DNA of 12,118 bases. Source: JBJXHG01 sp046160865 (GTDB taxonomy: Bacteria > Planctomycetota > UBA1135 > GCA-002686595). Where the stretch lies: positions 1-12,118 of the forward strand of contig JBJXHG010000042.1 of assembly GCA_046160865.1 (NCBI GenBank). The letters run 5' to 3'. The notes below the pieces were generated by a model. The model ran no database searches, was not told the DNA's origin, and saw only the letters and a program-made list of their open reading frames with translations. This document shows, piece after piece, positions 6,135 to 12,118 of the stretch; within the stretch, counting starts at the first letter, position 1, and every line of letters starts with the position of its first letter. The position numbers and the translations under genes are program-made.

Positions 6135-7688
6135 TCACCTCCCCGCCGTCACCCCCTCCTCACTCATCTCGGCAACCATCGATCGCCCACCGGTTCGACG
6201 CGCGAGCTCGCTCCAATGTCGTTGTTGCGTGCGGGTCCCTCCGACGAGCACCGAATCGAACGCAATCTTGCGAAAGCGATTCGCTTCGGCGAGCAGCTCG
6301 ACCATCAGCTCCAAGTTCCAGCGCCGACCACCGGTCGGAGCACCGTCCGTGAGCACCACGATCGTGTCGACCTTGGGATCACGCAGCGCAAGCTGCACGG
6401 CGCCGAAGTAGTCGCCCTTCCCCGTCTGATGGCAGCGCTCGAAGAACTCGAGCGCGCGCTTCACGTTCGCCGCCGAACTCGGCACGAGCGCGTCGCTCCA
6501 CGGAAACGGCTCACCGGTGTAGGGAATCACGTTGAACTCCGTGTTCTTCGGCAGGGATTGCAGCGCCTTGCGCATCTCGCCGTCGACGAGCTCCTTGCGC
6601 GTGCGAGCGCCGACCTTCGTCATCCACAGTGAGCCCGAGAAGTCGACGAGGAACACCACGCGATCCGACAGCGTGTTCATGCCCGCGAACCCGACGCGCG
6701 TGTCGCCGAGCACCGGAGCTCGCTTCGTCCCACCGACCCCCGTCGTCACGGCGCCCGTGATCGTCTCTGCCCACGAACGCCACGCAGCAACGTCGAAACC
6801 GTTCGCGAGGCCTGAGTGCCGTTGCAGCTCAGCGAGGATCGCGAACCGCAGCCGCGTGCGCGGCTCGAGCTCCATCCAGCGCACGAGCTCGAGCATCGCC
6901 GCGCGCGAGCCGACCTTGGCCAGGTTCTCGATCGCTTGCGCACGCACCGCGCCATCTGCGTCGCCGAGTGCCGCCCGTGAGCGGGCGACGCACTCTTGCT
7001 CGGGCCAGCCGCCGGCCGCCAGCAGCGCACCGCAGCGGATCTCCGCAGCGCGGTCAGACAGCGCGGCTTCGATCAAGGGCTTCGCGGCGAAGTAATCGAT
7101 GCGCTCGAGCGCGATCAGCGCCGCGGCGCGCACGCCGGCGTCGCGCGCACCGGAAGCGAGCTTCTGCAATGCTGCCCCCAGCGCTCCGGTATCGCCGCCG
7201 AGCTTCTTGCGCTGCGCGAGCCGCTCGACCGACCACACGATCGTGCGCGCGAGGTCCGGTGCGCGCGCGTGGACGTGCCGCACGAGCTCGTCGGCGTGTA
7301 CTTCCAGCTCCGACCGACCGAGCGCCTCCGCGACGCGCAGCGCCACCCACTCGTCGTCCGATTGCAGTCCGTCACGACCGAGCATCGCGCGCAGGACCTT
7401 GGGCTCGCGCAACCCACCGAGCGCGAGCTGCGCTTCGTCCGCGACTTGCGCGTCGCGGTCGCCGAGCGCACGCAGCACGAGCATCCACGCATTCGGCGTG
7501 GCGAGGTCGCGCAGCTTTTTCACCGCCGAGCGCCGCTTCTCCGGCGTCGTGTCCTCGAGATCGCGCTCGAGCTCGGCGAGCAGCGCTTTCTCGTCGCGCA
7601 CGCTGACTCGCGCTGGTGCGCGTTGGAGCGACGGGAGCGGCAACGCGTGCTGCACGAGCAACAGCAGAACGACGGCAAGCAGATTCAT
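6135..7688 (-). CDS. Exported HEAT-repeat protein with C-terminal von Willebrand factor A domain
   Basis: A 517-residue predicted exported protein. The ATG at 7686-7688 was chosen because it starts a clear signal peptide (MNLLAVVLLLLVQHALPLP). The open frame continues about 100 codons upstream, but that part is Arg/Ala-rich and noncoding in character. Residues about 32-300 form helical HEAT-like repeats (for example AVKKLRDLATPNAWMLVLRAL, 55-75, and GAVRAQAIENLAKVGSRAAM, 246-265), the sort of scaffold that binds proteins. Residues about 342-505 form a vWA domain. The MIDAS motif is complete as Asp349-x-Ser351-Gly-Ser353 (FLVDFSGSLW), with Asp448 in VVLTDG and a probable threonine at 422 (CHQTGKGDYFGA). 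The domain should therefore bind a metal and a ligand. It is convergent with the nitroreductase fusion and divergent from the MFS gene. It has no MoxR ATPase neighbour here. Ligand and role are unknown. Confidence 0.9.
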   Translation of the reverse strand: MNLLAVVLLLLVQHALPLPSLQRAPARVSVRDEKALLAELERDLEDTTPEKRRSAVKKLRDLATPNAWMLVLRALGDRDAQVADEAQLALGGLREPKVLRAMLGRDGLQSDDEWVALRVAEALGRSELEVHADELVRHVHARAPDLARTIVWSVERLAQRKKLGGDTGALGAALQKLASGARDAGVRAAALIALERIDYFAAKPLIEAALSDRAAEIRCGALLAAGGWPEQECVARSRAALGDADGAVRAQAIENLAKVGSRAAMLELVRWMELEPRTRLRFAILAELQRHSGLANGFDVAAWRSWAETITGAVTTGVGGTKRAPVLGDTRVGFAGMNTLSDRVVFLVDFSGSLWMTKVGARTRKELVDGEMRKALQSLPKNTEFNVIPYTGEPFPWSDALVPSSAANVKRALEFFERCHQTGKGDYFGAVQLALRDPKVDTIVVLTDGAPTGGRRWNLELMVELLAEANRFRKIAFDSVLVGGTRTQQRHWSELARRTGGRSMVAEMSEEGVTAGR

Positions 7689-7786
7689 TCGGAGTCGAGC
7701 CGCACGACTACGGGTGCGACTGCGAACTCTCGACGTGCGCGCGCCGGGCCGGTTGCACGCAGCGTGCGAAAACTTGCCGCGCAAGA

Positions 7787-7824
7787 GTGCGAGCTCCGCT
7801 CCTTCCTCGAAGCGGAGCTCGCAC
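7787..7824. other. Perfect 14-bp stem-loop upstream of HEAT-vWA gene
   Basis: GTGCGAGCTCCGCT (7787-7800) pairs exactly with AGCGGAGCTCGCAC (7811-7824) around a ten-base loop. It is about 100 bases upstream of the HEAT-vWA start codon, so it may lie in that gene's leader or promoter. No U-run follows on either strand. Confidence 0.5.
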
Positions 7825-7845
7825 AGGGCTCTCTCTCCACCGAAT

Positions 7846-7901
7846 CGGACCGATCGATGCGGCGCTTGCAACGCCACTCGTGCGGACATTCGATCGGTCC
7901 G
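7846..7901. other. Second long inverted repeat in the same intergenic region
   Basis: CGGACCGATCG (7846-7856) pairs with CGATCGGTCCG (7891-7901). Three further inner pairs (ATG 7857-7859 with CAT 7887-7889) follow a one-base bulge. The loop region itself contains a small GGCG/CGCC stem. It lies 22 bases beyond the 7787-7824 hairpin, so the two could form a tandem structured leader. Confidence 0.45.
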
Positions 7902-8206
7902 GCCCCCCGGGCCTCGGGCGCGCGCGGCGGTGCCCCCGGGGCGCGCGTCCGGGTCGCCGCACGGAGCCCCGCGCGTGGCGCACCCAACAGGGGCGTACAC
8001 GGCGTTCGCGAAGAAGAATTCGCGACGGAATGAAACCGGCGTCGGACCCGAGCGACATCCTCACGCCGCGCCGCGCTCTTGCGCCACCAGGCGTAGATCC
8101 CAGCTCAACAACACCGCACCGCGCCACGCGGCGGAACCGCGCACTCGGATCTGGCGAGAGATGCAGTCTGGTCTCGACCCGGTCGATGTGATTCCTTCAC
8201 ACGCCC

Positions 8207-9475
8207 GTGTCGCTCCGGCCGCTCACCATCGCCTTCTCCGCGCTGCGCCACCGCAACTTCCGGTTGCTGTGGCTCGGCCAGATCATCTCGACCTCGGGCT
8301 CGATGATGCAGACGGCGGCAGTGCTCTGGCACATCTCGCTGCTCGTCCCCGGCGGTCCGAAGGAGAAGGGCTTGGCGCTGGGTCTCGTCGGACTCGTCAA
8401 GTTCGTGCCGATCGTCGTCTTCTCGCTCTTGAGCGGTGTCGTCGCCGACGCACTCGACCGACGGAAGCTGATGCTCGCGACCGAGAGCGGCCTGGCGCTC
8501 GTCGCCGTGGCGCTCGCGTGGTTGACGTTTCGCGGCGTCGAGGCGACGTGGCCGATCTACGTGCTCACGGGCTTGTCCTCGGTGTTCAGCTCGTTCAACG
8601 GACCGGCGCGTCAGTCGCTGATCCCGGCGCTGGTCCCCGCGCGGGAGTTCCCGAACGCGATCACGCTCAACACGATCATGTTCCACGCGGCGTCGATCGT
8701 CGGTCCCGCGCTCGCGGGGATCGTGATCGCGAGCCTCGGCATCGGCTGGGCGTATGCGCTCAACGCGGCGTCGTTCTTGGCCGTGATCTACGCCCTCGTC
8801 GCGATGGACCGAATCCCCGAGCGCGACCTCGGCCTGCGCACGGACATCAGCCTGCGCGCCGCGGTCGAGGGACTGCGGTTCGTCTTCCAGTCGCCGATGA
8901 TCCGCTCGACGATGCTGCTCGATTTCTTCGCGACGTTCTTCTCGTCGGCGACGGCGCTGCTCCCGATCTTCGCGCAAGACATCTTGCACGTGGGCGCGCG
9001 CGAGTGGGGCTGGATGTCGGCCGCGCCGGCGGTCGGCGCGCTCGTGGCGGCGGCGATCATGCTGCCGCTCGCCGATCGCATCGTGAACCGCGGGAAGACG
9101 TTCATCGTGGCGGTGGTCCTGTACGGACTGGCGACGATCGCGTTCGGCTTGTCGCGCAGCTTCGCGCTCACGCTCGTCTGCCTCGCCATCACCGGCGCCG
9201 CCGACACGGTCAGCATGGTGCTGCGCAACATCATCCGTCAGCTCTCGACGCCCGATCACCTGCGCGGCCGCATGACGAGTGTCAACATGATCTTCTTCAT
9301 GGGCGGACCGCAGCTCGGCGAGCTCGAGGCCGGGGTCGTCACGAGATTCTTCGGCGCGACGGTCGCGGTCGTGACGGGCGGCATCGGCTGTCTCGTCGCG
9401 ACGGCGGCGATCGTCGCGAAGACGCCCGAGGTGTGGCGGTACAAGCGGGAGGAGCGGACGAGCGAGGCGGCGTGA
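8207..9475 (+). CDS. MFS transporter, EntS-like (MFS_3/DHA3 type) exporter
   Basis: A 422-residue inner-membrane transporter of the major facilitator superfamily with about 12 hydrophobic segments. It opens with the typical SALRHRNFRLLWLGQIIS (11-28) of the MFS_3/EntS group. The loop 2-3 signature G77-V-V-A-D81-A-L-D-R-R86 is present, and FNGPARQSLIPALVP matches the conserved loop of this group. The family exports siderophores, drugs or other small molecules by proton antiport; the substrate cannot be read from the sequence. The start is fixed: an in-frame TGA at 8189-8191 leaves GTG at 8207 as the first possible start, directly before the conserved N-terminus. No good ribosome binding site precedes it. 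The TGA stop overlaps a GTG (GTGA at 9472-9475) that is in frame with the next gene, which leaves translational coupling open. Confidence 0.92.
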   Translation: MSLRPLTIAFSALRHRNFRLLWLGQIISTSGSMMQTAAVLWHISLLVPGGPKEKGLALGLVGLVKFVPIVVFSLLSGVVADALDRRKLMLATESGLALVAVALAWLTFRGVEATWPIYVLTGLSSVFSSFNGPARQSLIPALVPAREFPNAITLNTIMFHAASIVGPALAGIVIASLGIGWAYALNAASFLAVIYALVAMDRIPERDLGLRTDISLRAAVEGLRFVFQSPMIRSTMLLDFFATFFSSATALLPIFAQDILHVGAREWGWMSAAPAVGALVAAAIMLPLADRIVNRGKTFIVAVVLYGLATIAFGLSRSFALTLVCLAITGAADTVSMVLRNIIRQLSTPDHLRGRMTSVNMIFFMGGPQLGELEAGVVTRFFGATVAVVTGGIGCLVATAAIVAKTPEVWRYKREERTSEAA

Positions 9476-9510
9476 GGGGGAAAAAGAACTACAACTCCTC
9501 GCGCTTCGCA

Positions 9511-10968
9511 ATGGCAACCTCGACGGATACCATCCGTCGCCACCCGCTTGCAGTCTTCGTTGACGCATACTGCGCGAGAGACATGGCCTCTTACTTCGTT
9601 CCTTTCGCACTCGGCCTCCTCTGCACAGTCACGGCAAATGCGACAGATGACTGGTGGACCGCGGCAGGTGTATTCTTGCTTCCAATCGTCGTTCCTGCAG
9701 TCGTCTACCGCCTCGAACAACGTGGACCTGTTTACGCCTATTGGGCGGAGCAGTGGCTAGCTCGCTCCAAAGCCAAGACGTTCTCCACGGACTGGACTTG
9801 CGCTGGCTCAGTTGGACTGGTTGTTTGTTCGCTCGGCCTTATAGGTGCCGCGTTTTTCTTAGCGTCGCGCGATAGGGCGCGCGCACGCGAGTGGTATTCC
9901 GTTGCAATGCTCGGATTCGCGGTGACAAGTTTTGCATCGGCGGTCTGGAACGCACACCTACGTAGTGCTCACTGGAAGTCGGCCGTGGCCTGGCACGCGT
10001 GCTTGGTTGGTGTCTCAGCTTGGTCAGCGATCGAAGTAGCTGATGGCCCCCACAGCGTATGGAACGTCAAAGCAAGCGAGCAGCGAGCAAGCCAAGAAGC
10101 ACACTTGTCAAGCAAGAGCGACGCGAGGATCGCGCTACGCATTGGAGGCGAGAATCACGTTGTCGTCTTCTTGAACGAAGAGGGCACACTACTTTCTTTC
10201 TCAATCGAAGATGGGACTTCACATCATCGATTCAAACCAGAGCACAGCCGAATCGTCTGCTTTGATACTGAACCGATGTCGCACACAATCGTGGCCTGTT
10301 CCGCGAGCGGAGACGTGTACTTCATAAACACAGTGACATTCTCCATCGAATCTAGAATCAACATCGGAGAACAAGACCCTCTTTGCGTTGATATCGCGCC
10401 AAACGACCAGATCGCGGTCGTAGGCAGCGGCGCCGACAGTTTAGCGGTGCTGGCAAAGGGGCCAGATAGCTCTTGGCGTCTTCACGCGACCATACCCCTA
10501 CCGACCACGCCGCATCACGTAGCGATGCTGCGAGGAACAACGCGCATCGTCCACTCAGACGGACAATCCATCAGCCTGCTTGACGTGTCCGACTCCGCGA
10601 TAACGGCGCGTGCACCAGCAAGTGGCTGGGTCAGAGGGTTGACCGCGTCCAACGATGGACAGTACATATTCTCAATCGAAGCGGAAGTCCTGTACCTTCG
10701 AAGCACCGCCCGCCTAGACGATGCCGACCAAATAGAGAGCGACCACATCTACTCTTCGGTGTCGCCATCCCATGGGCGTTCGGGCGTCGCGATAGGAACA
10801 ATACAAGGCGTCGTGCGACTGCTAGACACGCCAAGCTTTGCGAAACTGCGGGAGTACCGGCGACATGCTCCGCGTCAAATCGTCGCCGTCGCCATGGACC
10901 TGGATGCAAAGCGGCTAATTTCGGCTGACGAAGCTGGAGAGCTCCGATGCTGGCGGCTTAGGCGCTAG
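9511..10968 (+). CDS. Membrane protein with five predicted helices and a C-terminal WD40-like beta-propeller
   Basis: A 485-residue protein that I cannot assign to a named family. Residues about 27-175 hold five hydrophobic segments (about 27-43, 48-66, 97-117, 128-147 and 157-175). From about 200 to 485 there is a soluble beta-rich region with repeated hydrophobic strand pairs, such as CFDTEPMSHTIVACSASGDV (250-269), CVDIAPNDQIAVVGSGADS (292-310) and GLTASNDGQYIFSIEA (376-391). The last blade, ending LISADEAGELRCWRLRR (469-485), is a clear WD40-type blade with the closing Trp. The propeller is therefore probably tethered to the membrane. The start is uncertain: ATG at 9511 is favoured, but GTG at 9472 overlapping the MFS stop would add 13 residues, and ATG at 9583 would begin just before helix 1. 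GC content and codon use are visibly lower than in the neighbours, with many codons ending in A or T, which points to acquisition by transfer. It ends 3 bp from the convergent sigma factor gene. Confidence 0.85.
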   Translation: MATSTDTIRRHPLAVFVDAYCARDMASYFVPFALGLLCTVTANATDDWWTAAGVFLLPIVVPAVVYRLEQRGPVYAYWAEQWLARSKAKTFSTDWTCAGSVGLVVCSLGLIGAAFFLASRDRARAREWYSVAMLGFAVTSFASAVWNAHLRSAHWKSAVAWHACLVGVSAWSAIEVADGPHSVWNVKASEQRASQEAHLSSKSDARIALRIGGENHVVVFLNEEGTLLSFSIEDGTSHHRFKPEHSRIVCFDTEPMSHTIVACSASGDVYFINTVTFSIESRINIGEQDPLCVDIAPNDQIAVVGSGADSLAVLAKGPDSSWRLHATIPLPTTPHHVAMLRGTTRIVHSDGQSISLLDVSDSAITARAPASGWVRGLTASNDGQYIFSIEAEVLYLRSTARLDDADQIESDHIYSSVSPSHGRSGVAIGTIQGVVRLLDTPSFAKLREYRRHAPRQIVAVAMDLDAKRLISADEAGELRCWRLRR

Positions 10969-10971
10969 CCC

Positions 10972-11604
10972 TCACTCCCCCACTACAAGATCGTCCGACA
11001 CGCCGAACTGTGCGACGCGCGCGCGCAACACTTGCCACCTCTTCGCGACGGCGTCGCGGTTGATCTGCATGCGCTCCGCGACCTCGGCGTAACTCAAGCC
11101 TTCGAGCCCGCAGTGCACGAAGAGCTTCTTCTCGTCCTCGTCGAGCGCTTGCACCCACGCGAGCAACATCTGGATGCCTTCGTGCCGCGCGACGCGGTGA
11201 CTGATGTTCGTCGCGCTGTCCGGCAAGTTCTGGAGCTGGAACATGCGCGTGCTCGGGCCCGCGGCGGCGGCCGAGCGCTTCTGCCGCTCGTGCTTGCGGA
11301 ACGCTTCGAGCATCACGTTCTTCGCGATGCGGAAGACCCAGTGGCGGAAGCTCGCCTCGTCGGCGTCGAACTGGTCGATCCCCTTCCACGCGCGGCACCA
11401 GACCTCTTGCACGACGTCCTCTGGATCGACGAAGCCGCGCATCTCGGGCCGGATGCGCAGACACGACCACGTGTAGAGCGCGGGAGCGACGCGCTCGTAG
11501 AGCGCGGCGAACGGCGCTTCGCCGCCAGCGCGCGCCGCGCGCGCGAGCCGCCGGGTATTCGCATCGGAAGACGAATCCCCGGCAGGGTCCGGCGGTTCGT
11601 GCAT
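10972..11604 (-). CDS. ECF-type RNA polymerase sigma factor
   Basis: A 210-residue sigma-70 family protein with only regions 2 and 4. Region 2 spans about residues 31-105. FVDPEDVVQEVWCRAW (58-73) is the core-binding helix 2.2, and ASFRHWVFRIAKNVMLEAFRK (84-104) is the -10-recognition part. Region 4 spans about 150-200 with the helix-turn-helix GLSYAEVAERMQINRDAVAKRW (169-190). The linker contains an Ala-rich stretch (111-115). Start: I prefer ATG at 11602-11604 (MHEPPDPAGD), with AGGA 11 bases upstream. ATG at 11614-11616 is possible. An earlier in-frame start near 11676 would read through half of a palindromic repeat and is unlikely. No anti-sigma factor gene follows, since the downstream neighbour is convergent. 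The divergent kinase gene upstream is the likely partner, as in many planctomycete sigma/kinase pairs. Confidence 0.92.
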   Translation of the reverse strand: MHEPPDPAGDSSSDANTRRLARAARAGGEAPFAALYERVAPALYTWSCLRIRPEMRGFVDPEDVVQEVWCRAWKGIDQFDADEASFRHWVFRIAKNVMLEAFRKHERQKRSAAAAGPSTRMFQLQNLPDSATNISHRVARHEGIQMLLAWVQALDEDEKKLFVHCGLEGLSYAEVAERMQINRDAVAKRWQVLRARVAQFGVSDDLVVGE

Positions 11605-11948
11605 GACGCAGTGCATCCTAGCAGCTCGAGACGAAAGTGCTTCGAGTCTGAAATCGGTCCGTTCGCACCGGCGCAAGGAGCGCGACCGCAGGCGAATCCT
11701 CGAGATTCGCCGAGGAGAGCGCGACGCAACGCCGGCGCGAACGGGCCGATTTCAGACCGAATGACTTGCGCCACGAGCTGCTAGGGCCGCCGTCACGAGC
11801 CGTCGAGGCACGTGGCCGATCCGCGGCCGCGGCGACAAGAAGCAGCGACGACGCGTATTCGCAAGCAATACTCGGAGGAGCTGCGACGCCGTCGCCGCGA
11901 GCTGCGGGACGGCCAGGTGTCCAGACGGCTCGTGATGGCGGCCCTAAC
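11605..11948. other. Divergent promoter region between sigma factor and kinase genes
   Basis: It holds the 112-bp near-palindrome at 11646-11757 (separate entry). The rest (11758-11948) shows no recognisable gene. A plus-strand frame from a GTG at 11812 reads ADPRPRRQEA and a run of Arg/Glu-rich residues, but it continues into the kinase gene in the wrong frame with poor codon use, so I do not call it. No clear -10/-35 pair was seen. Confidence 0.4.
11646..11757. repeat. 112-bp near-palindrome upstream of sigma factor gene
   Basis: The outer 28 bases of each arm match as inverted repeats in 26 positions: GTCTGAAATCGG then CCGTTCGC then CCGGCG from 11646, and the reverse from 11757. The middle arm is less similar. 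The centre is another perfect pairing, GCGAATC (11692-11698) with GATTCGC (11704-11710), around CTCGA. The flanks carry only a possible 3-bp direct repeat, CGA (11643-11645 and 11758-11760). The sequence is unrelated to the element at 5787-5959. It could be a second MITE-like element or a large regulatory dyad. It starts 42 bases upstream of the preferred sigma factor start codon. Confidence 0.65.
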
Positions 11949-12118
11949 ATGGTGGGGATGCGCGCACGAGACGACGACCCGGCCGACGCCGCCGCGTTCG
12001 ATTTCATCGACGAGTATCTCGAGGACGTCGCGCAAGCGCGCGCGCGTCCGCTCGCGCACTACCTCGCGCGCTACGCCGATCACCAAGTGCGCATCGCGCG
12101 CGAGTACCTCGCGCTGCA
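11949..12118 (+). CDS. N-terminus of probable Ser/Thr protein kinase (cut by window edge)
   Basis: A partial gene of 56 complete codons running off the right edge. The reading MVGMRARDDD then FDFIDEYLEDVAQARARPL, HYLARYADHQVRIAREYLAL resembles the leader that precedes the kinase domain in planctomycete serine/threonine kinases (a D-E-Y-L-x-D motif, R-P-L-x-x-Y-L-x-R, then I-A-R-E-Y). I recognise it from memory of that group; the catalytic domain lies beyond the window. GC-rich third positions in this frame support coding. The start is ATG at 11949 or ATG at 11958. It is divergent from the ECF sigma factor, and such sigma/kinase neighbours are common in planctomycetes, where the kinase is thought to act in the same signalling route. 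Confidence 0.68.
   Translation, partial: MVGMRARDDDPADAAAFDFIDEYLEDVAQARARPLAHYLARYADHQVRIAREYLAL

Larger units (their letters stand above)
7689..8206. other. 518-bp divergent intergenic region rich in inverted repeats
   Basis: This region separates the start of the HEAT-vWA gene from the start of the MFS gene. Frames are open on both strands simply because GC is very high; none resembles a known protein. It holds two strong stem-loops (7787-7824 and 7846-7901, listed separately), a very GC-rich block at 7900-7985, and an inverted TCGCGAA/TTCGCGA pair near 8008-8027. Promoters for both genes must lie here, but I cannot assign them. A structured leader or small RNA is possible but unproven. 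No tRNA-like fold was recognised. Confidence 0.4.

Noticed and set aside
7689..8206. Possible tRNA or CRISPR array in the large intergenic region
   Set aside because: There is no cloverleaf with a T-loop consensus on either strand, and no regularly spaced direct repeats. The structure consists of separate inverted repeats.
7099..9510. N-terminal extension of the propeller gene frame through the MFS gene
   Set aside because: The frame is open only because stops are rare in GC-rich DNA. The translation upstream of about 9472 is Arg/Ser/Ala-rich and overlaps two convincing genes.
8105..9610. 501-codon minus-strand frame opposite the MFS gene
   Set aside because: Its translation is Arg/Glu/Asp/His repeats typical of an antisense reading, with no hydrophobic or domain pattern.
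11605..11676. N-terminal extension of the sigma factor to about 11676
   Set aside because: The extra residues would be encoded by one arm of the 112-bp palindrome and do not resemble sigma factor leaders; the internal ATG at 11604 fits better.
11812..11960. Small plus-strand frame starting at GTG 11812 (ADPRPRRQEA...)
   Set aside because: It has weaker codon bias than the kinase frame, overlaps the kinase start out of frame, and degrades to Thr/Ser/Arg-rich sequence. It is kept as unproven.

Overview
The window is high-GC bacterial DNA with densely packed genes. I read it as most likely Planctomycetota. The grounds are an ECF sigma factor gene divergent from the start of a gene whose N-terminus resembles planctomycete Ser/Thr protein kinases, a secreted HEAT-repeat/vWA protein, a MORN_2-type lipoprotein, and few recognisable Shine-Dalgarno sites. 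This is inference from gene content; there is no rRNA or other marker gene.

Layout. Positions 1-271 hold no confident gene but carry one end of a dispersed repeat (89-130). A MORN_2-repeat lipoprotein (272-943, minus) is divergent from a two-domain M16 zinc peptidase (1222-3984, plus). The peptidase is followed by two tandem hairpins, the second with a perfect 21-bp stem. Next is a nitroreductase fused to a class I methyltransferase (4269-5786, plus). A 173-bp near-palindromic, MITE-like element flanked by CTAG on both sides sits exactly on its stop codon. A second strong hairpin (6040-6084), homologous to the one after the peptidase, separates it from a convergent secreted HEAT-vWA protein (6135-7688, minus). 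A 518-bp divergent gap with strong inverted repeats leads to an MFS exporter (8207-9475, plus). This is followed in the same direction by a five-helix membrane protein with a C-terminal WD40-like beta-propeller (9511-10968, plus), whose base composition is visibly poorer in GC than everything around it. That gene ends 3 bp from the stop of the ECF sigma factor (10972-11604, minus). Upstream of the sigma gene lies a 112-bp near-palindrome, and then the start of the probable protein kinase (11949 to the edge, plus).

Working together: the sigma factor and kinase probably form a signalling pair, as is common in planctomycetes. The lipoprotein, peptidase and vWA protein are all predicted to be exported. 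The other genes show no obvious shared pathway, and I do not see a defence system, CRISPR array, prophage or biosynthetic cluster.

The most distinctive content is outside the genes: three kinds of palindromic element. These are (a) a CTAG-targeted MITE-like element, (b) a pair of related hairpins at gene 3' ends that differ by two compensatory base-pair changes, and (c) a single 112-bp near-palindrome at the sigma/kinase divergent promoter region. The most unusual gene is the membrane-propeller gene in its low-GC segment.
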